This document shows positions 9,754-17,880 of a stretch of DNA of 64,000 nucleotides, piece after piece. The stretch lies in assembly GCA_012034765.1 (NCBI GenBank), contig JAAUOU010000003.1, positions 1 to 64,000 on the forward strand. Reading direction: 5' to 3'. The DNA comes from Pleurocapsaceae cyanobacterium CSU_1_1 (GTDB lineage: Bacteria; Cyanobacteriota; Cyanobacteriia; Cyanobacteriales; Xenococcaceae). Made by a program: the position numbers and the translations under genes. Below the pieces are notes generated by a model. It was not told the origin of the DNA and did no database searches. It saw nothing but the letters and a program-made list of their open reading frames with translations. Position 1 is the first letter of the stretch, and every line of letters starts with the position of its first letter.

Positions 9754-10818
9754 ATGAATAATATATGCTCCAATACTAGCAAATTGACAATTGCCGATCC
9801 TGAAGTCGATTTTGAAGTAATTGATTTTGGTCCCGACGGCATAGGAGATGAAGTATTTCCTACTTTTAACACTGTAGTCCTTGGTCTTCCAGGAGAAGGA
9901 GTTGTTGGGCTGACAGGGGAATCCGCAGGAATTGTGGAATTTGATCTTAGTAATTTGTCAATTCCTCCTAGCGAAGCAGTTGAGCGAGTCCTGTTTGAAG
10001 TTCAAATTACTACTTTTAATGTAAGTGGTTTAGGAGTATTAGATAGTGATAATCCCGATCAGCTTGGAGTATATGGATACGCGGGAAATGGAATTGCTGA
10101 AGCATCTGATTTTGAGTTAGGACAATTGCTAACTGTCTCAGATATTTCTTCGGCTTCGGCAGGGGATATTTTAACTTTTGACGTTACAGAATTTTTTAAA
10201 ACTGTAAATAATCAAGATGATGCGTTTGTAGGATTAGCTGTTCGCGCTCAAGAAGTTGGTGGATTAGCTCTACTTGAATCAGTCAGCTTTCCCAGGCTGA
10301 ACATTATTACAGAACCGTTGCTTGATAATACTCCTGAACCTATACTTGGAACTATTGAAAAAGATGTTATTGAAGTAAAAGGTAGCAATCAACTAATTTT
10401 TGCTGGAGACTCTGACGATTTAGTTGATGCTGCCGACGGTAGTAAAGGTGGAAACCGTATTTATGCTGGTAGTGGCAATGACACCTTGATTTTAGGCGCT
10501 GGAGATCGTTTAGTTGGTGCGCAAGGAAGCGATCGCTTTTTTACTACTTCTGAAGGCGATAATATAATTAGTGGTGGCAAAGGTAAAGACCAATTCTGGA
10601 TTGCTTCAGGAGAAATTCCTGATGCAGCCAACACTATTACTGACTTTACTATTGGTCAAGATGTTTTGGGCATTGGTGGTTTGAAGATCGGTTACGACGA
10701 CCTTAGTATTACTCAAGATGATGCTAATACAGTAATTGCTGTTAACTATAAAAACTTGGCAATTTTACAAGGAGTAGATGCCGCCGATTTAAGTGTAAAT
10801 GATTTTGTTTTTCTTTAA
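9754..10818 (+). CDS. RTX-type calcium-binding secreted protein
   Basis: A 354-residue acidic protein. Residues ~10-190 look like an all-beta extracellular module (GIVEFDLSNLSIPPSEAVER, DILTFDVTEFFKTV) of the kind seen in DNRLRE-like secreted proteins. Residues ~215-285 contain degenerate RTX nonapeptides such as YAGSGNDTLILGAGD and ISGGKGKDQFW, which bind calcium. The end (TITDFTIGQDVLGI and the terminal NDFVFL) fits an uncleaved C-terminal type I secretion signal. No N-terminal signal peptide is seen, consistent with that route. No ABC/MFP secretion genes are nearby. A strong terminator follows. Confidence 0.8.
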   Translation: MNNICSNTSKLTIADPEVDFEVIDFGPDGIGDEVFPTFNTVVLGLPGEGVVGLTGESAGIVEFDLSNLSIPPSEAVERVLFEVQITTFNVSGLGVLDSDNPDQLGVYGYAGNGIAEASDFELGQLLTVSDISSASAGDILTFDVTEFFKTVNNQDDAFVGLAVRAQEVGGLALLESVSFPRLNIITEPLLDNTPEPILGTIEKDVIEVKGSNQLIFAGDSDDLVDAADGSKGGNRIYAGSGNDTLILGAGDRLVGAQGSDRFFTTSEGDNIISGGKGKDQFWIASGEIPDAANTITDFTIGQDVLGIGGLKIGYDDLSITQDDANTVIAVNYKNLAILQGVDAADLSVNDFVFL

Positions 10819-10835
10819 TCGAACTTAAATTAAAA

Positions 10836-10871
10836 GTCAGGAGCAATTTTCTCACTCCTGACAAGTTTTTT
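10836..10871 (+). terminator. Rho-independent terminator after the RTX-like gene
   Basis: An 8-bp stem (GTCAGGAG with CTCCTGAC) with an 11-base loop is followed by a T run. It starts 17 bases after the stop codon of the RTX-like gene. Confidence 0.85.
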
Positions 10872-10950
10872 ATACTTGATGCTCGATCAATCAAATAACG
10901 AAGTGTATGTTAAAGCACTTGCCCTAAATGATTCCCTTCGGTCTTGAAGC

Positions 10951-10990
10951 TTATCCTAAAGGACGACACGAAGTTAGTCCTTTAGGATAA
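10951..10990. repeat. Palindromic repeat (REP-like), copy 1
   Basis: A perfect 14-bp inverted repeat, TTATCCTAAAGGAC and its complement, surrounds a 12-base loop GACACGAAGTTA. The loop plus following GTCCT recurs in the cluster at 60209-60330. This looks like a dispersed REP-like element and not a terminator, because no T tract follows. Confidence 0.75.
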
Positions 10991-10998
10991 ATTATTAT

Positions 10999-11027
10999 CA
11001 GCTTATAGCTTATAGCTTATAGCTTAA
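10999..11027. repeat. Heptamer tandem repeat (AGCTTAT)n
   Basis: About four head-to-tail copies of AGCTTAT, the last drifting to AGCTTAA. It ends just before the psbN stop codon. Confidence 0.7.
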
Positions 11028-11034
11028 AACTATT

Positions 11035-11166
11035 TTAATCTTCATGATCCTCAAAAGGATCGCCCAAGTCAGCAGATGGAGGGCCAAAAGCTGTGTAGAT
11101 TGAATATCCAGTAATGGCAACTAAAACAGTCCCAAGACTGACACCTAAAAATACTGCGGGTTCCAT
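11035..11166 (-). CDS. psbN: PsbN protein (PSII assembly factor)
   Basis: A 43-residue single-helix membrane protein, encoded opposite to psbH as in nearly all cyanobacteria and chloroplasts. The N-terminus MEPAVFLGVSLGTVLVAITG provides the transmembrane helix, and the conserved C-terminus contains YTAFGPPSADLGDPFEDHED. PsbN is needed for early assembly and repair of the photosystem II reaction centre and is not a stable PSII subunit. The divergent gap to psbH is about 85 bases and holds both promoters. Confidence 0.97.
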   Translation of the reverse strand: MEPAVFLGVSLGTVLVAITGYSIYTAFGPPSADLGDPFEDHED

Positions 11167-11251
11167 AAGTAAATATTAATTATGATTACTATTACTCTAT
11201 AATATTACAGAAGATTACGAATAAAACCGATATTACATCACTATTTGATTT

Positions 11252-11455
11252 ATGTCACAGCAAACTCGTTTGGGAGATATTCTCAAGCCTTTAAATTCGG
11301 AATATGGTAAAGTTGCCCCTGGTTGGGGAACTACTGTCTTGATGGGAGTCTTTATGGCTCTATTTCTAGTATTTCTGTTGATTATTCTGCAACTTTATAA
11401 TTCCTCCTTGATCCTAGAAGGAATTGATGTTGATTGGAGAACCTTAAGTCGTTAG
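11252..11455 (+). CDS. psbH: Photosystem II protein PsbH
   Basis: A 67-residue PSII core subunit with one transmembrane helix ([20 protein letters not shown] region) and a conserved N-terminal stromal/cytoplasmic segment ([20 protein letters not shown]). It supports QA/QB function and bicarbonate binding on the acceptor side. It is divergent from psbN and followed by tatA, a neighbourhood found in many cyanobacteria. Confidence 0.98.
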   Translation: MSQQTRLGDILKPLNSEYGKVAPGWGTTVLMGVFMALFLVFLLIILQLYNSSLILEGIDVDWRTLSR

Positions 11456-11572
11456 ACTAAGCAGCACATTTTTGTGTTAGCTATTGAATTAACTCGTAGC
11501 ACAGCTCGATCTTCACCTCTTTGAGGATTGAGCTATTATCTAAATTTATTAAACCTATAGGAAATTAAGATT

Positions 11573-11854
11573 ATGAACATTTTTGGCATTGGTTTACCAG
11601 AAATGGCTCTAATTACGATTGTTGCCCTGCTAGTATTTGGTCCGAAAAAACTACCTGAGATTGGTCGCAGCGTTGCCAAGACTTTGCGTAGTTTTCAGGA
11701 TGCGTCCAAAGAATTTGAAAATGAATTTAAGAAAGAAGCAGCCAGTATTGAGAAATCTATTAGCATGAATGCTCAAATTGAAGGTGGCAGTGAGCAAAAA
11801 TCAACAGAGCCAACCCAAAGCATTTCTTCGGCTGAATCTGATGTTGTTAGTTAA
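11573..11854 (+). CDS. tatA: Sec-independent protein translocase subunit TatA
   Basis: A 93-residue TatA/Hcf106-type protein. The short N-terminal hydrophobic helix ends at the FGPKKLPEIGRS hinge, followed by the amphipathic helix (VAKTLRSFQDASKEFENEFK) and an acidic variable tail. It would form the pore-lining component of the twin-arginine export system in thylakoid and plasma membranes. The Tat-signal-bearing PhoX at 22.5 kb is a likely client in this window. A purine-rich site (AGGAAATTAAG) precedes the ATG. Confidence 0.95.
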   Translation: MNIFGIGLPEMALITIVALLVFGPKKLPEIGRSVAKTLRSFQDASKEFENEFKKEAASIEKSISMNAQIEGGSEQKSTEPTQSISSAESDVVS

Positions 11855-11882
11855 ATTTTTTCGACCTTGTATTTAAAATTGG

Positions 11883-13667
11883 TTAACTTTTAGAAGTTGG
11901 TCTAGTGTTACTGGTATCTTTATTAGCTTTACCATTATATTGTTGAGCAATTAATCCTTGCAAAAGATAAAGTAAATGTCCTTCTAGCTGGGGTGGTAGC
12001 TTGATTGGCATATCTCCCGTCTTGAGGTTAATATCTCGTTGTGGAAAGGGAATATCAATCTGCTGTGCTTGAAAAATTTCTTCAATCCGAAAACATAAAT
12101 CGCTCATTAATGGCGCTTGACGACTAGGATCGGATGTCCAAATCAGCAGTTCAAAATCAAGAGAACTTTCGCCAAAGCCTGTAAAAAAAACCTGTGGAGC
12201 AGGATTGCGCAGCACTTCAAGATGTTCGGAGGCAGCCTGCAACAGAGCAGATTTAACTTTTTTGACATCCGAACCATATGCTACACCAATAGGTAGGTGA
12301 AGACGAACAACGCTGTGACGATGATTCCAGTTGATTACTTCATCACTCAGCAAACGAGAATTGGGAACAATGATCGAAATACGGTCTAGAGTTTTGAGGA
12401 TAATACTACGAGTTCTGACTTCTTCTACCACTCCCAAATGTTGTCCAACCTGAATAAAGTCTCCTACCTGAATTGAACGCTCAAACAACAAAACAATACC
12501 GCTAGCAAAATTGCGGGCGATGTCTTGAAACCCAAAACCAATACCCACACCCAGCGCACTACCAATTAAAGCTAAGGAACTAAGATCGATACCGTTTGCC
12601 TGAAGTAGAATTACGGTGCTAAAAGCAATTAAACCATATTTGGTAATAATGGAAATAATTTCCTGTGAACCTCTGGTCATTCTCGTTGCTTCTAGCACGT
12701 TAGTGCGCAACAAATTGGCAATATAATTGCTGAGAAAAATTGCTCCCACAACTAAACCAATTAAAATGAGCAAGCGGATAATCGAAAAGTCTTTTCCGCC
12801 TAAGTTGAAAATAGATATGACGAAAGAACTAGCGATTAAGTTAAATAAATAATACAGCCAGTGGCGAGTAGCAGGAAACAGACGAAAAATAGCCAGAGTA
12901 ATCGTCGTCCAAAGTATAAATTGAGCCAAACCTAATTTAAGACGAAACAGAGTGGTTAAATTAGATGGTTGAGAACTGGCGTTGCTGGGTAATCCTGGAA
13001 TAATTCTTTGAATTGCTCTTCTTAAGGGGTAAGTTTGTAGCTGAGTTAAAAGTCTGCTGGCGAGTAAAGCAAGTAATAGTAATGCTGCGCTAATTATGCC
13101 CTGGCGTTTAAGATAGGCTGGACTTCTTTCTTTTTTGCCGATCGCCATTGCCTGCTCTATTTGTGTTTTCAAATCTTCAGCAGTTTCACGAATAGACTTC
13201 CTGCCGATCGTATCTTCTTGAGTTACGGTAAATAGATAGCGTCTTTCTTCGGTTGGGTTCGAATTAGAATTCTTTGCCAAACCAGAGGGTGATTGAGGAT
13301 ATACCAAATACACTACAGATAGCCCTTCTCGCTGTTCAATTGTTACTTGAGGAACAACGTCATCTCGGATAGCTTTGAGTAGTTCATCTCGAATCAGCGA
13401 GACTCTTTGTCCTGCGGGCGTATTGCCAATTTTCCCAACCGAAAATATCTCCCTTCCATCAATAACGACAGGAGCTTGGAGAACAGTTGGATTGCTGCGA
13501 ATTTGCAGATCTTCAATCGCTCTCGGCCCATATTTAGCTTGGGTTAGTCCAGGAAAAGTATTAGTCACTAAAATAAATCCAGCGACAGCTATAGCTAAGA
13601 CAATTAGAAAAAGTTTTTTATGCCACATTGATAGCCATTTTGATTCGAGAAGGTAGATCGCGATCAC
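11883..13667 (-). CDS. MscS-family mechanosensitive ion channel
   Basis: A 594-residue channel. An N-terminal hydrophobic anchor is followed by a ~170-residue extracytoplasmic region, several transmembrane helices between ~190 and 375, and the MscS pore/beta domain. That domain is seen as GSALGVGIGFGFQDIARNFASG, then VGDFIQVGQHLGVVEEVRTRS and the IIVPNSRLLSDEVINW segment. Length is well above the E. coli MscS core, as in many cyanobacterial paralogues. It would release osmolytes under hypo-osmotic shock or have a more specialised signalling role. It converges on tatA with a gap of 28 bases. Confidence 0.92.
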   Translation of the reverse strand: MIAIYLLESKWLSMWHKKLFLIVLAIAVAGFILVTNTFPGLTQAKYGPRAIEDLQIRSNPTVLQAPVVIDGREIFSVGKIGNTPAGQRVSLIRDELLKAIRDDVVPQVTIEQREGLSVVYLVYPQSPSGLAKNSNSNPTEERRYLFTVTQEDTIGRKSIRETAEDLKTQIEQAMAIGKKERSPAYLKRQGIISAALLLLALLASRLLTQLQTYPLRRAIQRIIPGLPSNASSQPSNLTTLFRLKLGLAQFILWTTITLAIFRLFPATRHWLYYLFNLIASSFVISIFNLGGKDFSIIRLLILIGLVVGAIFLSNYIANLLRTNVLEATRMTRGSQEIISIITKYGLIAFSTVILLQANGIDLSSLALIGSALGVGIGFGFQDIARNFASGIVLLFERSIQVGDFIQVGQHLGVVEEVRTRSIILKTLDRISIIVPNSRLLSDEVINWNHRHSVVRLHLPIGVAYGSDVKKVKSALLQAASEHLEVLRNPAPQVFFTGFGESSLDFELLIWTSDPSRQAPLMSDLCFRIEEIFQAQQIDIPFPQRDINLKTGDMPIKLPPQLEGHLLYLLQGLIAQQYNGKANKDTSNTRPTSKS

Positions 13668-13746
13668 AATTTCCTACATTTATAGGCTTATTATCTTAAG
13701 TATTATGCAGTCTCTGGGAATTTTAATCTTCGCCAGTGGGATCATA

Positions 13747-14676
13747 TCATTCAAGAGTAGTTTGCTCTTTAGTTCCATAATGAACTATCGTTCCTGCCCA
13801 CTGTAGCTTTTCTCGCAGAGTTTCATAAAAAGAATAACTCTCGCGCAAGATAATAAAGTTAGCCTGAGCATTAGCCATTTTGATCATGACCCTTTGACCA
13901 GGCCAAATTGTTGCACCCAATGCTCCATCAGTCCAAAGCTTAGTATTTACTTCATAATCTCGGATGGGACAGACGCTGACAATTGTGCCAGGAGGTAAAA
14001 CCAAAGGACGACCAGAGAGACTTAGAGGGCAAATTGGGGTGACAGCGATCGCCCACATCCCAGGATGCAAGATCGGGCCATTGGCAGACACGGTGTAGCC
14101 AGTAGAACCCGTGGGAGTAGCAACTAACAAACCATCGCCACTATATTGATCGACGACCAGCCCATCTGCCTCCAATTCTAAAACCGAGGTGGGCATACGA
14201 TCGATGCTGGCGGGCTTAATACACATTTCATTCAAGCAATAAAATGTTTCGCTGACTGGCTTGAGACTATTTCTCTCTCCTTCGTATATTTGGGCTTGCA
14301 GCATCATCCGTTTTTGAACTGCATAGTGGTCTGACTGGAGACGATCCCAGGTTACCTCTGTATCTTGAAACAATTCAAAGGGTTCAGTCAAAAATCCTAA
14401 ATGTCCGCCTACATTCACCGCCAGGATCGGTATTCCTTCAGGAGCTAATTGTCTAGCCGCAGCTAAGATTGTCCCATCTCCCCCCAGGACAACTGCTAAA
14501 TCGATTTTGAAAGTCGAAGAAGCCAAGAATACTGGATAAGGATTATCTTTAATGCCACTAGGCCCAATCATGACCTTACATTGACGAGCCTCTAGTTCCC
14601 TAGCGCATTTCTCTGCCCACTGCTTACTAATCTTATGTCCTGCTTTATAAGCAATAATTACATGCTTTAAATCCAC
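13747..14676 (-). CDS. nadK: NAD(+) kinase
   Basis: A 309-residue enzyme that phosphorylates NAD to NADP, needed for photosynthetic reductant. Key motifs are visible: AVVLGGDGTILAAAR (the GGDGT diphosphate-binding motif), VNVGGHLGFLTE, and the Gly-rich DGLLVATPTGSTGYTVSANG nucleotide loop. Length is normal. It is transcribed away from a 530-base divergent intergenic region. Confidence 0.95.
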   Translation of the reverse strand: MDLKHVIIAYKAGHKISKQWAEKCARELEARQCKVMIGPSGIKDNPYPVFLASSTFKIDLAVVLGGDGTILAAARQLAPEGIPILAVNVGGHLGFLTEPFELFQDTEVTWDRLQSDHYAVQKRMMLQAQIYEGERNSLKPVSETFYCLNEMCIKPASIDRMPTSVLELEADGLVVDQYSGDGLLVATPTGSTGYTVSANGPILHPGMWAIAVTPICPLSLSGRPLVLPPGTIVSVCPIRDYEVNTKLWTDGALGATIWPGQRVMIKMANAQANFIILRESYSFYETLREKLQWAGTIVHYGTKEQTTLE

Positions 14677-14728
14677 TATATTTACCAGACGGATAAAATG
14701 ATCATTTTTCTCATCCTATTACTTTATT

Positions 14729-14776
14729 GATTACTGCTCATTGTTCATTGATTACTGCTCATTGTTCATTGTTCAC
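14729..14776. repeat. Heptamer repeat (ATTGTTC/ATTACTGCTC type)
   Basis: A mixed tandem array of heptamers whose complement reads AATGAAC and AATGAGC, the same units as the long array at 41220-41351. It sits just upstream of nadK. Confidence 0.65.
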
Positions 14777-14819
14777 TGCCTCTTGCTAAACTTGAAAAAC
14801 TTACTATCATAGATAGAAG

Positions 14820-15060
14820 TACTACTACCGCGTTGGTGACTACCTAACAAGTTTATTGATCTATGCTTGATTTATGAGGGAGTAGCAAAAGTTTTTGTGG
14901 AAGTATACCGAGCTTTGACTCGGAAATGGAAACAGAGACAGCCAATTCCCACCCTGGAATGCCAGGTCATAAACTAAGGTAAAACGGCGTGGCGGTAGGC
15001 TACCTCTTCACTAGGGAATATAAGTAAAAGCTTAGACTACGTAAAATTATTTCACCCACC
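14820..15060 (+). ncRNA. Candidate structured RNA or leader (class not identified)
   Basis: The divergent region between nadK and the M16 peptidase holds no ORF but several local hairpins in a row. These are CCGAG/CTCGG (14908-14912 with 14919-14923, loop CTTTGA), CCTGG/CCAGG (14953-14957 with 14962-14966) and GGTA/TACC (14994-14997 with 15001-15004). Its composition is less A+T-rich than ordinary spacers here. The segment ATGGAAACAG between hairpins faintly recalls loop motifs of cyanobacterial Yfr2-type RNAs, but from memory only. It does not match tmRNA, RNase P, SRP RNA or the common riboswitch signatures I know. Strand is a guess. Confidence 0.3.
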
Positions 15061-15207
15061 TACTTATTTGTGTTTCTGTCAAAAATGTAACAAGAAAGAC
15101 ATTCTGTTAGAGGTTATGATTTAGCTATATTATCGGGAGTATAGCTAAAAAGTGCAAAAATATCTCAATCCCCTAAGCAACTTGAGTTTAATGCTAATAC
15201 CTTTGAG

Positions 15208-16428
15208 TTGGGCAATGGGCTGACCATCATTCATCATTATTTGCCAGCAACTCCTGTGGTGGTTGCAGATATCTGGGTTAAAGCAGGAGCGATCGCTGAA
15301 CCAGAAGCTTGGTCGGGGATGGCGCATTTTTTAGAACACATGATTTTTAAAGGTTCTCCCAACGTGATGGTAGGAGAGTTTGACTGGCTGATTGAGAGTA
15401 CAGGAGGAATAGCTAATGCAGCTACTAGCTATGATTATGCCCACTTTTATCTAACTACCGCAGCAGACCATTTTGAAGATACTTTACCTTGTTTAGCAGA
15501 TATCTTGCTGCGAGCGAATATTCCTGACGACGAGTTTATCCGTGAACGGGAAGTTGTGATTGAAGAAATTCATTCTAGTCATGACGATCCCGATTTTATT
15601 GGCTATCAGGCACTGTGTCAGAATGCCTATGAGTATCACCCTTACCGACGATCTATTCTGGGAGAAAAAGAATTATTATTGGAGCATACTCCCAATCAAA
15701 TGCGCTGTTTTCATCGCACCCATTATCAACCAGAAAACATGTCCATCGTGATTGTGGGGGGCATTGAGCAGTCACAAGCTTTAGCATTAGTAAACGATCA
15801 CTTCAGCCAGTTTAGCGCCCGTTCTGAATGTCCTCCAACCAAGATTGCAGTAGAACCCCCTGTAGTTAGTATTCGTCGTCAAGAGCTATATTTGCACAGG
15901 ATCGAACAGTCACGGCTGTTGATGGCTTGGATTTGTCCTGGTTCAGAGTCTTTACAATCAGCGATCGCCCTTGATTTAATTGCACTGATTTTAACAGGAG
16001 GACGTAGTTCAGGCTTAGTCAGGGAACTACGAGAAGAAAAACAGATAGTAATAGATATTGACTGTAGTTTATCGTTGCAGAAAGATTCTAGTATGTTTTC
16101 CGTTGGTGCGTTGCTGGAAACAGAGCATCTGGCAATAGTAGAAAAGATGATTTGCGATCGCCTAGATCGGCTACACCATCATTTAATTCCCGCAGCAGAA
16201 ATTGCTAGTGCAAAGCGTCAGCTAATTAATGACTATATTTTTTCTACTGAAACTCCCAGTCAGCTAGCCAGCGTATATGGCTTTTATAACATTGTGGCTA
16301 CCGCAGCGGACTCGGCACTATATCCTCAGATTATCAGTCAGCTACAGCCAGAACAGTTACAGGCGATCGCTCAACGCTATCTATCTCCTGAGCATTATGC
16401 CGTTACAGTATTAAAACCAAGCAATTAG
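15208..16428 (+). CDS. M16-family zinc peptidase (processing-peptidase-like)
   Basis: A 406-residue M16 peptidase with the inverted zinc motif HFLEH at residues 40-44 and the downstream conserved VVIEEIHSSHDDP segment. It probably degrades or processes small peptides. It has the usual two homologous halves of the family, the second without a zinc site. From this frame the only start is TTG at 15208, which would cut the protein just before NGLTIIHH. A GTG at 15152 reads into the same sequence if one more A is present in the A run at 15156-15160, giving a more normal N-terminus (QKISQSPKQLEFNANTFELG). A frameshift or sequence error at the start is therefore likely. Confidence 0.88.
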   Translation: MGNGLTIIHHYLPATPVVVADIWVKAGAIAEPEAWSGMAHFLEHMIFKGSPNVMVGEFDWLIESTGGIANAATSYDYAHFYLTTAADHFEDTLPCLADILLRANIPDDEFIREREVVIEEIHSSHDDPDFIGYQALCQNAYEYHPYRRSILGEKELLLEHTPNQMRCFHRTHYQPENMSIVIVGGIEQSQALALVNDHFSQFSARSECPPTKIAVEPPVVSIRRQELYLHRIEQSRLLMAWICPGSESLQSAIALDLIALILTGGRSSGLVRELREEKQIVIDIDCSLSLQKDSSMFSVGALLETEHLAIVEKMICDRLDRLHHHLIPAAEIASAKRQLINDYIFSTETPSQLASVYGFYNIVATAADSALYPQIISQLQPEQLQAIAQRYLSPEHYAVTVLKPSN

Positions 16429-16522
16429 TAATTACTGTCGTTTGTTGAGATTAAAAATAATCCCTAGATCGCTATAAAGATATTTCATGATTTACCATAT
16501 TGAAATAACTATTGAGTAAGCG

Positions 16523-17848
16523 ATGGGCAGAACTGCAAAAAAATTAGCCAAAAAGTTAACTGAAGCACAGCAACAAGCTCTAGAGAAATTAAAATCATTT
16601 CTACGTAGTGATCATAGTTTCTTTCGCCTCAGTGGCTATGCAGGAACAGGAAAAAGCTTTCTAATCTGTCATTTGATCGAATGGCTAGATGCTCATGATT
16701 TTGAATTTGTGATTGCTGCACCTACTAATAAAGCAGCTAAAAGCCTAATGCAGGTAGGAAGTTCTGTGGGGATTAACATCGACGTTAAAACCGTAGCGCA
16801 ACTTTTGGGTCAACAGCCAGAAATCAATGAGGAGACAGGAGAGGAAGAATTTACTTCCCCTGGAGATGCTGAATTTGATGATTACGACGTGATGATCATC
16901 GACGAGTTTTCCATGATTAATCGCAGTAATTTTGAAGAAATTGTTAATGCGATCGCAACTACCATCAATACGAAAGTAATTTTTGTCGGCGATGAAGCAC
17001 AACTCCCGCCAGTGAAAGAACAGCAGCCAATAGTAGCTATTTCTGAGGCGATCGACGCTACAGCAACCTTAGACGAAATCATCCGTTATGAAGGAGAAAT
17101 TGCCGTAGTAGCTGAGAAGATCCGCAGCGATGAATCATATGCCCGTAGGATGTATTCTTTTCAAACCAGCGAAGATCAAACAATTGTTTGTCAACCCCGA
17201 AAAGAATGGTTAGAAACAGTCACTGAGTATTTTCAAGCTAAGGATTGCAAACCCAACCCTGACTATGCCAGGCTGCTAGTGTGGCGTAACAAAACTGCTG
17301 GTGATGCGAATCGATTTGTGCGATCGCGTTTATGGGGTAAAGATGCACCGATATTTGTTCCAGGAGACAGACTAATTGCTAGAAAACCACTGTTTCGGGT
17401 TCGTCCAGGGCAAAAAGGAAAGAATAGATGGGGAGTCTTGATTAATAATTCTGAAGAGTGTTCGGTAATCGAACAGCCTACAATTCAACAGCTATCTTTC
17501 GATAAAGTAGCCTATCAATATCGCTCTGTTCCTGTCAAAACTGATGCAGGGTTTGAAGTAAATTTGTCTGTGTTGACCGAAGAAGGGGAAAGATTGAGAA
17601 ACGAAATGATTAAAGATTATGTTGCCAAGAAACAATGGAACAAATATTTTGACCTATCCAGAACATTTGATGATATTACTTATGCCTACAGTTTAACGGT
17701 ACATAAAGCTCAAGGTTCAAGTATCGATTACGTTTTTTTAGATATCGAAGATATGCAAGGCTGTCCCGATCTGCAAAAAATGCTTTACACCGCTTTAACC
17801 CGTGCCAAAATCAGAGTTTATGTACCTGTTCTAACTTCTAACTTCTGA
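16523..17848 (+). CDS. Dda/RecD-like superfamily 1 DNA helicase
   Basis: A 441-residue SF1B helicase resembling phage T4 Dda and the RecD2 core. Walker A GYAGTGKSF near residue 39, Walker B VMIIDEFSM near 124, motif III VGDEAQLPPV near 155 and the C-terminal UvrD_C_2 motif YSLTVHKAQGSSIDYVFLD near 390 are all present. It would unwind DNA 5' to 3' from single-stranded overhangs. No phage genes surround it, so it looks like a resident cyanobacterial repair gene. Its last codons run into a heptamer repeat tract and converge on the PKS relic. Confidence 0.88.
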   Translation: MGRTAKKLAKKLTEAQQQALEKLKSFLRSDHSFFRLSGYAGTGKSFLICHLIEWLDAHDFEFVIAAPTNKAAKSLMQVGSSVGINIDVKTVAQLLGQQPEINEETGEEEFTSPGDAEFDDYDVMIIDEFSMINRSNFEEIVNAIATTINTKVIFVGDEAQLPPVKEQQPIVAISEAIDATATLDEIIRYEGEIAVVAEKIRSDESYARRMYSFQTSEDQTIVCQPRKEWLETVTEYFQAKDCKPNPDYARLLVWRNKTAGDANRFVRSRLWGKDAPIFVPGDRLIARKPLFRVRPGQKGKNRWGVLINNSEECSVIEQPTIQQLSFDKVAYQYRSVPVKTDAGFEVNLSVLTEEGERLRNEMIKDYVAKKQWNKYFDLSRTFDDITYAYSLTVHKAQGSSIDYVFLDIEDMQGCPDLQKMLYTALTRAKIRVYVPVLTSNF

Positions 17849-17880
17849 CCTCTAACTTCTGACTTCTGACTTGTGACCTC
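17835..17880. repeat. Heptamer repeat (CTTCTGA/CTTCTAA type)
   Basis: Six to seven imperfect copies of a seven-base unit, CTAACTT/CTGACTT. The array overlaps the 3' end of both convergent genes. It encodes the last residues of the PKS relic (SQVRSQKLEVRS) and contains the stop codon of the helicase. Confidence 0.8.

Noticed and set aside
14820-15060. tmRNA, RNase P RNA, SRP RNA or cobalamin/TPP riboswitch
   Set aside because: The expected conserved cores of these RNAs are absent; only local hairpins are visible.
16523-17848. Dda-like helicase as phage cargo or defence system
   Set aside because: No nuclease, adaptor or phage gene is adjacent; the gene looks like a resident helicase.
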